Positions 17,849 to 26,428 of a stretch of DNA of 64,000 nt are shown here, piece after piece. The stretch covers positions 1-64,000 of the forward strand of contig JBQTJI010000036.1 of NCBI GenBank assembly GCA_052387255.1, written 5' to 3'. The translations under genes and the position numbers were made by a program. The notes beneath the pieces were generated by a model that saw only the letters and a list, made by a program, of their open reading frames with translations, made no database searches and was not told where the DNA came from. The stretch's first letter is position 1; each line of letters starts with the position of its first letter. This DNA comes from JBBQXK01 sp052387255 (GTDB taxonomy: Bacteria > Pseudomonadota > Alphaproteobacteria > Rhodobacterales > Rhodobacteraceae).

Positions 17849-18838
17849 ATGCAAAATCCGCAGGCTATGGCCGAGCTTTGGCGCGGCGGACTGTTGGAAA
17901 GCGTGCATCTGGGGCACGCGGTGATCTGCGACGGGCAGGGTATCGTGCAGTCCTGGGGCAACCCCGACGCCGTGATCTTCCCGCGCTCGTCCTGCAAGAT
18001 GGTCCAGGCGCTGCCCCTGTTGGAAAGCGGTGCGGGCAAAGCGCTGACCTCTGCGCACCTGGCCCTGGCCTGCGCAAGCCACAGTGGCGCAGCCCTGCAC
18101 CGGACCCATGTCGCGCGTTGGCTCGACGACCTTGGCCTGGCTGAGGGCGACCTGCGCTGCGGCCCCCAGGAACCCGATGACCGCGACGAACGCGACCGCC
18201 TGATCCGGGCAGACGAGGCACCCTGCCAGGTGCACAACAACTGCTCGGGCAAGCACACTGGGTTCCTCATGCTGAACCGGCACATGCGCGGCGGACCCGA
18301 GTATGCGGACCCGGACCATCCGCTGCAAACGACCATCCGCCGGACGTTCGAGGAGGTGACGGGCGAGCCCTCGCCGGGTTACGGAATCGACGGTTGCTCC
18401 GCTCCGAACTTTGCGACGACCGTGACGGGCCTTGCCCGCGCCATGGCGGCCTTTGCCCGCGCCACCGGCACCGCCGACGCGCGCGACCGGGCGATGCACG
18501 CGCTGACCCGGGCGATGATGGCCCACCCCGACCTGGTGGCGGGCGAGGGAAAGGGCTGCACCGAACTGATGCGCGCCATGGGTGGACGCGCGGCGGTCAA
18601 GACCGGGGCCGAGGGGGTCTATGTGGCGATCATTCCCGAGCGGGGCATCGGCATCGCCCTGAAGATCATCGACGGCGGCACGCGCGGTGCCGAGGCGGCG
18701 ATCACGGCGCTGCTGGTGCAGTTGGGCGTGCTTGAAGCGGGCCACCCCGCCGCACTGAAACGGCTGGATGCGGTGCAGCGGAACCGGCGTGGCATTCCTG
18801 TCGGCATCCTGCGCGCCGCGCCGGGATTTCCGGTCTGA
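17849..18838 (+). CDS. Rhizobium-type L-asparaginase
   Basis: A 329-residue member of the R. etli AsnA-like asparaginase family, unrelated to the E. coli type I/II enzymes. The residues known in the R. etli enzyme are all in place: S47-x-x-K50 (catalytic Ser/Lys), the C132-S-G-K135 motif and C183 in GIDGCSAPNF, which with C132 would bind zinc. The start at MQNPQAM is preferred because it has a GAGGG ribosome site 6-8 bp upstream and places these residues within one position of the characterised numbering. An upstream in-frame ATG at 17804 is possible. It hydrolyses asparagine to aspartate and ammonia. Confidence 0.88.
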   Translation: MQNPQAMAELWRGGLLESVHLGHAVICDGQGIVQSWGNPDAVIFPRSSCKMVQALPLLESGAGKALTSAHLALACASHSGAALHRTHVARWLDDLGLAEGDLRCGPQEPDDRDERDRLIRADEAPCQVHNNCSGKHTGFLMLNRHMRGGPEYADPDHPLQTTIRRTFEEVTGEPSPGYGIDGCSAPNFATTVTGLARAMAAFARATGTADARDRAMHALTRAMMAHPDLVAGEGKGCTELMRAMGGRAAVKTGAEGVYVAIIPERGIGIALKIIDGGTRGAEAAITALLVQLGVLEAGHPAALKRLDAVQRNRRGIPVGILRAAPGFPV

Positions 18839-18850
18839 CGACAGATGCCG

Positions 18851-18885
18851 ACCCCGCCTGTGGCTGGCAGCGCCACGGGCGGGGT
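18851..18885 (+). terminator. Terminator-like hairpin after the asparaginase gene
   Basis: ACCCCGCC (18851-18858) pairs with GGCGGGGT (18878-18885), and the stem can extend through GTGG/CCAC. There is no T-tract, so it may be Rho-assisted or an RNA-stabilising structure. Confidence 0.4.
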
Positions 18886-19073
18886 CGCCTGACGCAGCGG
18901 GATCGGCCCGACCCCCGGCTGGGTGGGGGCATTTCACCGAAAGGGCCGGACCGACCTTCCTCGCTACTGCCACCCTGGGTATCGGTCGTTCGCGGCGGCG
19001 ATGCGGCAGGGCCAAGGTGGTTTCAGGGCGCGTGCCCCTTGATTTGGCGCACACCCCGCGTCACAGTCCTGTC

Positions 19074-19433
19074 ATGACGGTCCTGCCACCGCCCCCGACA
19101 CCACCGCCGACCCCCCTGCCGTCGCAGGCCTACGACCGGGTCAGCTTTGACCGCCGGGAAATGGCGGCGATCATGTCGGTCTACGGGCGCATGGTGGCGG
19201 GGGGCGAATGGCGCGACTACGGCATCTCGTGCCTGAAGGACATCGCCATCTTCTCGGTCTTTCGCAACACCGCCGAGCATCCGCTGTACCGGATCGAGAA
19301 GCGGCCCCTGCTGCGCGGGCGGCAGGGAATGTATGCGGTCGTGGGCATGGATGGTCATGTGCTGCGGCGCGGGCATGACCTTGTGGCGGTGATGCGCGTG
19401 CTGGAGCAGAAGGCCATCCGGGCCATCGACTAG
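19074..19433 (+). CDS. DUF2794 family protein
   Basis: A 119-residue protein matching the alphaproteobacterial DUF2794 family: after a proline-rich N-terminus (MTVLPPPPTPPPTPLPSQ) come VSFDRREMAAIMSVYGRMVA, GEWRDYGI, and YRIEKRP. The function is unknown; the domain is small, soluble and almost confined to alphaproteobacteria. It precedes the cupin gene by 9 bp and they are probably co-transcribed with the P1 peptidase. Confidence 0.8.
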   Translation: MTVLPPPPTPPPTPLPSQAYDRVSFDRREMAAIMSVYGRMVAGGEWRDYGISCLKDIAIFSVFRNTAEHPLYRIEKRPLLRGRQGMYAVVGMDGHVLRRGHDLVAVMRVLEQKAIRAID

Positions 19434-19442
19434 AGGGCAGAG

Positions 19443-19793
19443 ATGCAGCCGATCAACCTTGCGGCCAAGCTGGCGGCCTTTTCCGAGCACTGGTCGCCCA
19501 AGGTCGTGGGGGCCTTCAACGGGCATGACATCATGGTGGTCAAGGTGCTGGGCGACTTCGTCTGGCATGACCATCCCGACACGGACGACCTGTTCCTGGT
19601 GCTGTCGGGCCACCTGATCATCGAGATGCCCGACGGTGCGGTGACGCTTGGCCCCGGCGAGATGTATGTGGTGCCGAAAGGCGTGCAGCACCGCCCCCGC
19701 GCCGAGGTCGAGACGCATCTTCTGCTGATCGAGCCTGCGGGCACGCCGAACACGGGCGATCCGGCCACGGCGGCGGTCAAGACCACGCTCTGA
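19443..19793 (+). CDS. Cupin-domain protein
   Basis: A 116-residue single-domain cupin. Motif 1 is visible as WHDHPDTDDLFLVLSG and motif 2 as LGPGEMYVVPKGVQHRP, including the metal-binding histidines and glutamate-like positions. Substrate and function are unknown. The stop overlaps the start of the P1 peptidase gene by one base (TGATG), indicating translational coupling. Confidence 0.85.
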   Translation: MQPINLAAKLAAFSEHWSPKVVGAFNGHDIMVVKVLGDFVWHDHPDTDDLFLVLSGHLIIEMPDGAVTLGPGEMYVVPKGVQHRPRAEVETHLLLIEPAGTPNTGDPATAAVKTTL

Positions 19794-20782
19794 TGCGGCC
19801 GGGGGCGCGCAACCTGATCACTGATGTGGCGGGCCTGCGGGTGGGCAACGCGCATGGAGCGGTGTTGCGGTCGGGCGCGACGGTGCTGCTGGGCGACCGC
19901 CCCTTCACTGCTGCCGTGCATGTGATGGGCGGGGCACCGGGCACGCGCGAGACCGACCTTCTGGCCCCCGACCGCCTGGTGCAGGAGGTCGATGCGCTGG
20001 TGCTGTCGGGCGGGTCGGCCTTTGGCCTCGATGCGGCGTCGGGCGTGGCGGACGGGCTGGCGGTCCTGGGGCGCGGCTTTGCCGTGGGGACGGCGCGGGT
20101 GCCCGTCGTGCCGGGGGCGATCCTGTTCGACCTGCTGAACGGCGGCGACAAGGGCTGGGCCGTCAATCCCTACAAGCGGCTGGGCCAAGCGGCCCTGGCT
20201 GCCGCCGCGCCCGACTTTGCCATCGGCAGCGCCGGGGCAGGGTATGGCGCGTTGACCGGGTTATGGAAAGGCGGCCTCGGCTCGGCCTCTGCCATCCTCG
20301 ACAACGGCCTGACCGTGGGCGCACTTGTCGCCGTCAATGCCCTGGGTTCGGCCACGGTGGGCGATGGCCCCTGGTTCTGGGCCGCGCCATGGGAGATCGG
20401 GGACGAGTTCGGCGGCCTGGGCCTGTCCGCGACCTTTCCCGCCACCCACGAACCCCCGCCGCGCAAGCGGATGGGCGAGGCGACCACCATCGCCATCGTC
20501 GCGACCGATGCCGCCCTGAGCCAGGCGCAGGCGCTGCGCATGGCGACGGCGGCGCAGGACGGGATGGCGCGGGCACTGGTGCCGTCGCACACGCCCCTGG
20601 ACGGCGACCTGGTGTTCGCGGCGGCAACCGGCGCGCGGCCCCTGGCCGATCCGCTGGCCGACACATTTGCGCTTGGCCACGCGGCGGCCTGCGTGCTGGC
20701 GCGGGCGATTGCGCGGGCGGTCTATCTGGCAACGCCGGTGGCGGGGGATGTGGCCCCGGCCTGGAGCAGCCGTCACCGCTGA
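19793..20782 (+). CDS. P1-family (DmpA/NylC-like) N-terminal-nucleophile hydrolase
   Basis: A 329-residue P1-family peptidase. These enzymes self-cleave into two chains, exposing a Ser or Thr nucleophile. The early block ITDVAGLRVGNAH and LSGGSAFGLDAASGV are family signatures. The predicted new N-terminus is in EATTIAIVATDA (about T231), aligned with the NylC-type Thr. The residue before it is Ala rather than the usual Asn, which may affect self-processing. Members cleave aminopeptides, beta-peptides or nylon oligomers; the substrate here is unknown. Confidence 0.82.
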   Translation: MRPGARNLITDVAGLRVGNAHGAVLRSGATVLLGDRPFTAAVHVMGGAPGTRETDLLAPDRLVQEVDALVLSGGSAFGLDAASGVADGLAVLGRGFAVGTARVPVVPGAILFDLLNGGDKGWAVNPYKRLGQAALAAAAPDFAIGSAGAGYGALTGLWKGGLGSASAILDNGLTVGALVAVNALGSATVGDGPWFWAAPWEIGDEFGGLGLSATFPATHEPPPRKRMGEATTIAIVATDAALSQAQALRMATAAQDGMARALVPSHTPLDGDLVFAAATGARPLADPLADTFALGHAAACVLARAIARAVYLATPVAGDVAPAWSSRHR

Positions 20783-20802
20783 GCGGGCGGTCAGGGCAGG
20801 AG

Positions 20803-20855
20803 CGGGGGGTTTCACACCCCCCGCACCCCCCGTGGGATATTTGTGGGCAGAAGAA
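20803..20855 (+). repeat. Dispersed intergenic repeat, copy A
   Basis: A G6/C6 hairpin (CGGGGGGT and ACCCCCCG around TTCAC) is followed by ACCCCCCGTGGGATA. A second copy at 59747-59800 matches 35 of the first 36 positions. Here it lies between the convergent P1-peptidase and moaE genes, where it could act as a terminator. Confidence 0.75.
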
Positions 20856-20874
20856 GGGGCAAACGGACCGTCGC

Positions 20875-21315
20875 CTACCAGCGTGCCAGCAATGCCTCGT
20901 CGCTGTCCTTTGCCGCCACCCATTCCGCCCCGTCGGCCCCGATCTCTTTCTTCCAGAACGGCGCGCGGGACTTGAGATAGTCCATCAGGAACTCTGCCGC
21001 CGCAAAGGCGTCGGCGCGGTGGGGGGCGGCGGTGGCGACCATCATGATGGGCTCGCCGGGCAGCAGGCGGCCGTGGCGGTGGATGACGGCGCAGTCGGTC
21101 AGCGCGAACCGCGCCATCGCGGTGTCGGCATGGGCGCGGATCGCGCGCTCGGTCATGCCGGGGTAATGCTCGATCTCCATCGCGCGCAGCGTGCCGCCCG
21201 CGTCTCGGACAAGGCCGGTGAAGGTGACGACCGCCCCCGCGCCCTTGACTCCGGTCGTGAAGGCCGTCGTCTCGGACCCCGGATCGAACGGCGCTGACTG
21301 CACCGACACGCGCAT
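20875..21315 (-). CDS. moaE: Molybdopterin synthase catalytic subunit
   Basis: A 146-residue MoaE. It transfers sulfur from MoaD thiocarboxylate to precursor Z (cPMP) to make molybdopterin. Family motifs include TFTGLVRD, EIEHYPGMTE, IHRHGRLLPGEPIMMV and the C-terminal lysine-containing FWKKE. It starts one base after the moaD stop and completes the pgsA-moaD-moaE run. Confidence 0.94.
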   Translation of the reverse strand: MRVSVQSAPFDPGSETTAFTTGVKGAGAVVTFTGLVRDAGGTLRAMEIEHYPGMTERAIRAHADTAMARFALTDCAVIHRHGRLLPGEPIMMVATAAPHRADAFAAAEFLMDYLKSRAPFWKKEIGADGAEWVAAKDSDEALLARW

Positions 21316-21316
21316 G

Positions 21317-21568
21317 TCAGCCGCCCGTCATCGGCGGAAAGAACGCCACCTCGCGCACCCCTGCCAGCGGGGCCGCGAAATCGGACAGGTCCTGGTCAAG
21401 CGCCACGCGCAACGAGGCCAGGTCGGCGAAGGCCAGGGCATAGCGTTCTTCCCGCGCCGACAGTTCTGCCACCAGATCGGCCACCGTGGCAGCCCCGGTC
21501 TCGACCCGTTCGCGCGGCAGGCCGATGCGTTCGCGGACCCAGGCGAAATAGAGGACATCCAGCGTCAT
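21317..21568 (-). CDS. moaD: Molybdopterin synthase sulfur-carrier subunit
   Basis: An 83-residue ubiquitin-fold protein that ends in the essential Gly-Gly (FFPPMTGG), which is adenylated and converted to a thiocarboxylate. The start overlaps the pgsA stop by 4 bp and the stop abuts moaE, so all three are likely translationally coupled. The ATG chosen gives MTLDVLYFAWVRERIG, typical of MoaD. Confidence 0.93.
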   Translation of the reverse strand: MTLDVLYFAWVRERIGLPRERVETGAATVADLVAELSAREERYALAFADLASLRVALDQDLSDFAAPLAGVREVAFFPPMTGG

Positions 21569-22230
21569 CGCTCGTCCCGCAGATAGGGCAGCGACTTGCG
21601 GAAATATTCCCACCCGGTCATCGCGGTCAGGAGGGCGGCAAGCCAGATCAGTGCAAGGCCCACCCAGGTCGCGTAGGACGAGCAATCCTTGGTGCCGCAG
21701 AAGGGGATCGGCGCGGCCAGGCCCTGGGCGACCATGTCGGCATATTGCTCGACCGTCTTGCCCTGCAGGCGCACGGCCTCGATGTGTTCAAGGCCGGTGC
21801 CGAGGAACAGGACGGCGATGGCCACCATCTGCGCCGTGGTCTTCCACTTGGCCAGCTTGGTGACCTTGAGAAGCCCCGCCTTCGCCCCCAGGAATTCGCG
21901 CAGGCCGCCGACAAAGACCTCGCGAAACAGGATCACGGTGGCGGGCAGGATCAGCCAGGGGTTCATCCCCGAGTACCCGGTGATGATCAGAAGCGCGATC
22001 ACCACCATGGCCTTGTCGGCGATCGGGTCCAGCATCGTGCCGAACTTGGACTCCTGCTTCCACAGGCGGGCGAGATAGCCGTCGAACCAGTCGGTCACGG
22101 CCGCGCCGATGAACAGGGTCAGCGCGAACCAGTCGGCCAGGGGACGGTTGAAATACAGGAACATCAGCGGCACGCAGGGGGCCGCGATCAGGCGCAGGAC
22201 GGTCAGCGTGTTCGGGATTGTCCAGATCAT
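21565..22230 (-). CDS. pgsA: CDP-diacylglycerol--glycerol-3-phosphate 3-phosphatidyltransferase
   Basis: A 221-residue integral membrane enzyme that makes phosphatidylglycerophosphate, the first committed step of phosphatidylglycerol and cardiolipin synthesis. The CDP-alcohol phosphatidyltransferase motif D-G-x2-A-R-x8-G-x3-D-x3-D is complete in the DWFDGYLARLWKQ ... FGTMLDPIADK segment (residues about 47-74). Several transmembrane helices are evident. It is the first gene before moaD and moaE. Confidence 0.94.
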   Translation of the reverse strand: MIWTIPNTLTVLRLIAAPCVPLMFLYFNRPLADWFALTLFIGAAVTDWFDGYLARLWKQESKFGTMLDPIADKAMVVIALLIITGYSGMNPWLILPATVILFREVFVGGLREFLGAKAGLLKVTKLAKWKTTAQMVAIAVLFLGTGLEHIEAVRLQGKTVEQYADMVAQGLAAPIPFCGTKDCSSYATWVGLALIWLAALLTAMTGWEYFRKSLPYLRDER

Positions 22231-22274
22231 GGCGGCAGGGATAGCCGATCCTCGCCACAAGTGAAAGACGCCCC

Positions 22275-22304
22275 ACCCGGCGCGGGCGGATCGTCGCGCC
22301 GGGT
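22275..22304 (-). terminator. Terminator hairpin after smpB
   Basis: A perfect 10-bp stem (ACCCGGCGCG pairing with CGCGCCGGGT around a 10-nt loop) begins immediately after the smpB stop. On the minus strand it is followed a few bases later by a short T-rich stretch (TCTTTC). It separates smpB from pgsA. Confidence 0.65.
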
Positions 22305-22778
22305 TCAGCGGCTCTGCTTCAAGAGCCGGGCCTTCTGCCGGTCCCAATCGCGTTTTGCGCTGGTTTCGCGCTTGTCGGCCAGTTTCTTGCCCTTGGCGAC
22401 GCCCAGCTTCAGCTTCACGATGCCCCGGTCGTTGAAGTACATGCGCAAGGGCACGATGGTCATGCCTTCGCGCGCGACGGCGTTCCACAGGCGGGACAAC
22501 TCCTTGCGGCTGACCAACAGCTTGCGGCGACGGCGTTCCTCGTGGCCCCAGGTCTTGGCGGGCAGGTAGGGGGCGATGTAGCCATTGATCAGCCACAACT
22601 CGCCCCCCTCGACCGAGGCATAGGATTCGCCGATGTTCGATCCGCCCTGGCGCAGGCTTTTCACCTCGGACCCCATCAGGATGATCCCGGCCTCGACATC
22701 GCTTTCGATGGCATAGTCGAAGCGCGCGCGGCGGTTCTCGGCGATCAGCCTGGAGTTGGGATCGGATTTCTCGGCCAT
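22305..22778 (-). CDS. smpB: SsrA-binding protein SmpB
   Basis: A 157-residue SmpB, the tmRNA partner in trans-translation rescue of stalled ribosomes. Visible motifs are IAENRRARFDYAIES, GSEVKSLRQGGSNI, the conserved NGYIAPY segment and the basic C-terminal tail with KGKKLADKRE and DWDRQKARLL, which mimics a codon-anticodon interaction in the decoding site. The tmRNA gene itself is not seen in this window. Confidence 0.96.
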   Translation of the reverse strand: MAEKSDPNSRLIAENRRARFDYAIESDVEAGIILMGSEVKSLRQGGSNIGESYASVEGGELWLINGYIAPYLPAKTWGHEERRRRKLLVSRKELSRLWNAVAREGMTIVPLRMYFNDRGIVKLKLGVAKGKKLADKRETSAKRDWDRQKARLLKQSR

Positions 22779-22823
22779 GGTCCGCCCGAGATAGGCCCAG
22801 GGTGCGGGGGTGTAAAGGGCGGC

Positions 22824-23438
22824 TCAGGCGCACCAGCCGGGCAATGCCGCGTCCTCGGCCCGGCGGGCGGCCAGCAGGCGGCGGGCGGCGGGGGCGGGCA
22901 GGCTGGGAAAGATGTCGCCCTGGGGCGCGCTGCCCGCGCCGTGGCGCACGGCAGGACAGTGCAGCAAGAGGCCCGATGCGGCCCACACCAGCTCTTCCTC
23001 GGCGAACATCAGCGTCACCACCTCCAGCGGCGCGCGGACGGTGCGGCGCGTGACGCCGCGGTGCCCGTCAAGGGCGTTCGCGGGGAACAGCGCGCCCAGG
23101 GCATCGGGCAGATCGCCCGTCTGGTCGGCGGCGTCGAGATCAAGCAGCAGGTGCTGGTCGGGCAGAAGGGTGACGCGACCGCAGTTGCCGAAGGCCCCGC
23201 CCGCGAGGTCCAGCACCGACACCTGCATGGCGGGAAGGGCCCAGGTCCGGTCCATCGCCGCGATGCGGGCAAGGCCGCCGTCCAGCGTCTGCACGACATC
23301 GCCCGGCCGCAGCGTTTCGACGGCGCGCCAGCCGCCCCGGGTTTCGACCGGCGTTCCGGCGGCCAGGCCGGTGGTCACCGGCAGGGCCGGGAAGACGGTG
23401 GCAAAGGGGGCGATGCGGGTGAAATCCTGCATGAACAT
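22824..23438 (-). CDS. Hint-domain protein
   Basis: A 204-residue protein dominated by a Hint (hedgehog/intein) domain. LAAGTPVETRGGWRAVETL and RPGDVVQTLDGG form the first blocks, and LLPDQHLLLD is a later block. The position that holds the catalytic Cys in inteins and hedgehog is Ala here, as in many Rhodobacterales relatives, so self-splicing in the classical way is doubtful. A strong AGGAGG site lies 8 bp upstream of the chosen ATG. Related proteins often accompany RTX-type secreted proteins, but the role is unknown. Confidence 0.75.
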   Translation of the reverse strand: MFMQDFTRIAPFATVFPALPVTTGLAAGTPVETRGGWRAVETLRPGDVVQTLDGGLARIAAMDRTWALPAMQVSVLDLAGGAFGNCGRVTLLPDQHLLLDLDAADQTGDLPDALGALFPANALDGHRGVTRRTVRAPLEVVTLMFAEEELVWAASGLLLHCPAVRHGAGSAPQGDIFPSLPAPAARRLLAARRAEDAALPGWCA

Positions 23439-23683
23439 GGGCGTATCCTCCTGGATTGGTGCGGGTCATCCGGCCCGGCGGTTAAGGGTTGTGGCAGCCA
23501 ATGTGGCCATGAGCCCAGGAAGCACCCGGATTTCGCCATTTTCCCGACACGTCCGCGTCATGAAAAAGGCAGCGTTGCGGCTGGGGAAACGCCTGGGCAG
23601 GCGCACCCCGGACGGTTTCGACGGCGCGGTCGCCTTAGCAAAGCGTTAACTGTTTTTGGAAGCCATTTCAGATGGTTGTCTGT

Positions 23684-24556
23684 CTAGCCGCGCCGCCGAT
23701 TCGTCCGCGCCAGGGTGTACAGACCCGAGCCCACGATCAGCGCCGCCCCCGCCAGCGTCCAGCCGTCGGGCCGTTCGGCCAGAAACACCGTGGCCAGGAT
23801 CAGGGCGAAGACCAGCCGGGTATAGCGGAACGGTGTGACTGCCGACACCTCGCCCGTCCGCATCGCCAGGGTCAGGGCAAAATAGGCGGCCACGCCGATG
23901 CCCGTCGTCACGCCCAGCAGGGCGGCCATGGCCCATCCCGGCACCACGGCACCCCCGGTCCAGGCCAGCAGCACCGCCCCGGCGGGCACCATCGCGGCAA
24001 AGCCGTAGACGCCCAGGGTCAGGCTGCCCAGCACCGGCGGCGCGGCGCGCGTGGCCAGGTCGCGGCCTGCAAACCCGATCAGGCCGATCACCGCCAGGAT
24101 CGACAGCCATGAGAAGCCGTCCAGCCCCGGTCGCAGGATCACCAGCACGCCCGCGAATCCCACAAGGATCGCCGTCCAGCGCCGCCACCCCACGGTTTCG
24201 CCAAAGATCAGCGCGGCCCCCGCCACCACCACCAGCGGCGTCGCCTGCAGGATGGCCGAGGCACTGGCCAGGGGTGTCAGCGCGATGGCCAGGGTGTAGA
24301 ACAGCCGCCCCGTCACCTCGAACCCCGCGCGGATGATCACGGGGTGCGACAGGGCGGCAGGGTGCAAGACCCGCTCGCCCCGCATCCGCGCCAGCAGGGC
24401 AAAGGCCAGCGCCCCGCCCAGGCCGAAGATCATCAGGATCTGCCCGACCGGCATGGTCCGCGCCACGATCTTGAGCAGCAGGTCCTCGACGGCAAAGCCG
24501 GCCATCGCCGCCACCATCCAGACGGCACCGCGCAGGTTGGGGGACAGTCGGTGCAT
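23684..24556 (-). CDS. EamA-family (DMT) transporter
   Basis: A 290-residue membrane protein with ten predicted hydrophobic helices arranged as two EamA repeats, typical of drug/metabolite transporters. The proline- and glycine-containing helix ends (ALIFGETVGWRRWTAILVGF, and VFLAERPDGWTLAGAALIV) mark the ends of each half. The start MHRLSPNL is chosen because upstream in-frame codons give a Cys/Pro-rich stretch unlike the family. The substrate cannot be predicted. Confidence 0.85.
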   Translation of the reverse strand: MHRLSPNLRGAVWMVAAMAGFAVEDLLLKIVARTMPVGQILMIFGLGGALAFALLARMRGERVLHPAALSHPVIIRAGFEVTGRLFYTLAIALTPLASASAILQATPLVVVAGAALIFGETVGWRRWTAILVGFAGVLVILRPGLDGFSWLSILAVIGLIGFAGRDLATRAAPPVLGSLTLGVYGFAAMVPAGAVLLAWTGGAVVPGWAMAALLGVTTGIGVAAYFALTLAMRTGEVSAVTPFRYTRLVFALILATVFLAERPDGWTLAGAALIVGSGLYTLARTNRRRG

Positions 24557-24670
24557 CGGGCAGGGTCCGTGGTTCGGGTGGCAATCCCCGCAGGTCTGCC
24601 CGTCACAGGGCCGCGGCACGGTGGCGACCCTGCCACGGTCGCGCCGCAGGAGCCAGTGCCCAGCCGCCGT

Positions 24671-24940
24671 TCAGCGGCCGGTCTGCCCCTCGATGGCCTC
24701 GAGGCTGCGGGTCAGCGCCTCGAGCCGCGCAGCCAGGGCCGCCAGTTCGGCGGGGTCCGGGTCGGGCGACCGGGCCAGGGTTTCGACCGAGCGTTGCAGG
24801 TCCGTGGCCTGCAAGCGCAGGGCCACGAGGTCTTCCGCCATCGGGCTGCGCCGAGGGGCAACCTCGTTCCGGTCGTGCCAGCGGAACACGACCACCGCGA
24901 CGACAAAGGCGGTCAGCAGGATCAGGGCCAGCCGTGCCAT
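24671..24940 (-). CDS. Small single-pass membrane protein with coiled coil
   Basis: An 89-residue hypothetical protein. Residues 3-19 (RLALILLTAFVVAVVVF) form one N-terminal transmembrane helix, followed by a charged region and a heptad-like coiled coil from about residue 35 to the end (LVALRLQATDLQRSVETLA, then LAARLEALTRSLEAIE). I recognise no family. It lies 10 bp downstream of the GntR gene on the same strand. Confidence 0.6.
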   Translation of the reverse strand: MARLALILLTAFVVAVVVFRWHDRNEVAPRRSPMAEDLVALRLQATDLQRSVETLARSPDPDPAELAALAARLEALTRSLEAIEGQTGR

Positions 24941-24950
24941 CCTGCTCCCC

Positions 24951-25601
24951 CTAACCCGCCAGGTGCCGCAACCCCTGGGTCACGTCCGTGCGCACCGCCA
25001 GCCGCAGCCCCGGTTCGTCCCCTGCCCGCAGCGCGGCCAGGATCATGCGGTGGTGCGGCGGGGCCTCTTGCCGCCGCAACCGGGTATAGAGCGCGCGCAT
25101 GGTGGGCCCCAACTGCAGCCAGACGGTTTCGGTCAGGGCCAGCATCGCGGGGGCCTGCGCCCGCAGATAGAGGGTGCGGTGGAACTCCAGGTTGGTGCGG
25201 ATATAGGCCACCACGTCATGCTTCGCGACGGCCTCGGCGTTCAGGCCGTTGATCGCGGCCAGCCGGTCGATCAGCGCGAAATGCGCGCGGGGCAGGGCGC
25301 GGGCGGCCAGTTCGGGTTCCAAGAGCGCGCGGATCGACGCCAGTTCCTCGATCCGCTCGGGCGTCAGTTCGGGCGTGGCGACGCGCCCCGAGGACGACAG
25401 CGCGAGCGCCCCCTCGGCCACCAGCCGCCGCACCGCCTCGCGCGCAGGCGTCATCGACACGCCATAGGTGCGGGCCAGGCCCCGCAGGGTCAGGGGTTTT
25501 CCCGGCGGAATCTCGCCATGCATCACCTGCACGCGCAGCGACCGGTACAGGCGCTCATGCGCCGGGGCGGTGCTGTCGGGCTGGCGCGGGGCGATCAGCA
25601 T
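24951..25601 (-). CDS. GntR-family transcriptional regulator (FadR/FCD type)
   Basis: A 216-residue regulator with an N-terminal winged helix-turn-helix (LRGLARTYGVSMTPAREAVR at about 45-65) and a C-terminal all-helical FCD ligand-binding domain with metal-binding-type residues (EFHRTLY, HHRMILAALRAGD). It probably responds to a small organic acid; no target operon is evident. Its start lies 7 bp after the stop of the YgjP-type protease, so they form one transcript. Confidence 0.87.
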   Translation of the reverse strand: MLIAPRQPDSTAPAHERLYRSLRVQVMHGEIPPGKPLTLRGLARTYGVSMTPAREAVRRLVAEGALALSSSGRVATPELTPERIEELASIRALLEPELAARALPRAHFALIDRLAAINGLNAEAVAKHDVVAYIRTNLEFHRTLYLRAQAPAMLALTETVWLQLGPTMRALYTRLRRQEAPPHHRMILAALRAGDEPGLRLAVRTDVTQGLRHLAG

Positions 25602-25608
25602 GGTGCTG

Positions 25609-26295
25609 TCACGTCCCGAACCGGTAGCGGTGCAGCGTCTCGCCCTCGGTGCGCAGCCAGCGGCGCTGCGCTGCGTGCCCCGGACACAGGCGCGCGACCG
25701 TGGCCCAGAACCGGGGGCCATGGTTCATCTCGGCCAGATGCGCCACCTCGTGCGCCGCGACATAGTCGAGCACCGCCGCCGGGGCCATCACCAGCCGCCA
25801 GTTGAACATCAGCCGCCCCTCGGCGCTGCACGACCCCCAGCGCGACCGGGTGTCGCGCAGGGTCAGCGCCGTGTAGGCAAGGCCAAGGGTTTCCGCATGC
25901 CGGTCGCACCCCGCCGCCAGCCGGTCGCGCGCCATCGCCTTGAGAAAGGCCTGCGCGCGTGCCCCCGCCGTGGCCGGGTCTCCCGGCAGGTACAGGCAGG
26001 TCCCGTCCAGCCGCGTCTGGCGGCCCGCTGCCGGGGCCAGGGTGACCGCGCTGCCCTCGACCGGCACCACCGCGCCGATGCCGACCGCGATGCCCACCGG
26101 GCGCGCCGCCAGTGTCTTGCGCAGCCAGTCCTCGTGCTCTGACAGGAACGCCATCGCTGCCGCCTCGCGCATGCGGTGCGGCAGGGTCAGGGTGACGCTG
26201 CCGTCGGCCCGGCTGACGCGCAGCGACAGGCGGCGCGCGCGGGCCGACCGGCGCAGCTGGATCTCGACCTGGGGCAGTCCGGGCAGGTGCGGCAT
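25609..26295 (-). CDS. YgjP/DUF45-type M48-like zinc metallopeptidase
   Basis: A 228-residue protein with the YgjP-like (WLM-related) domain. The zinc motif HExxH is present in AAHEVAHLAEMNHGPRFW, and the family block RDTRSRWGSCSAEGRLMFNW precedes it. The ATG is supported by an AAAGGA site 6 bp upstream. A housekeeping proteolytic role is presumed but unproven. It is the first gene of a three-gene minus-strand run with gntR and the small membrane protein. Confidence 0.85.
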   Translation of the reverse strand: MPHLPGLPQVEIQLRRSARARRLSLRVSRADGSVTLTLPHRMREAAAMAFLSEHEDWLRKTLAARPVGIAVGIGAVVPVEGSAVTLAPAAGRQTRLDGTCLYLPGDPATAGARAQAFLKAMARDRLAAGCDRHAETLGLAYTALTLRDTRSRWGSCSAEGRLMFNWRLVMAPAAVLDYVAAHEVAHLAEMNHGPRFWATVARLCPGHAAQRRWLRTEGETLHRYRFGT

Positions 26296-26428
26296 GGCGG
26301 TCCTTTCGCGGATGTGCAGGATACCCGGCGATCCGGGGCGCACAAGGTCTGGCTTTTGCGCTTGACAGCCCGGTGGCCTTGCGGCATGCGGCGGCGTTCC
26401 GACATGACCTTCAGCCAAGGGAAAGCAT

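Noticed and set aside
23560..23649. A 29-residue basic frame (MKKAALRLGKRLGRRTPDG)
   Set aside because: No ribosome site and too short to judge; recorded only as a possible microprotein between the Hint and DMT genes.
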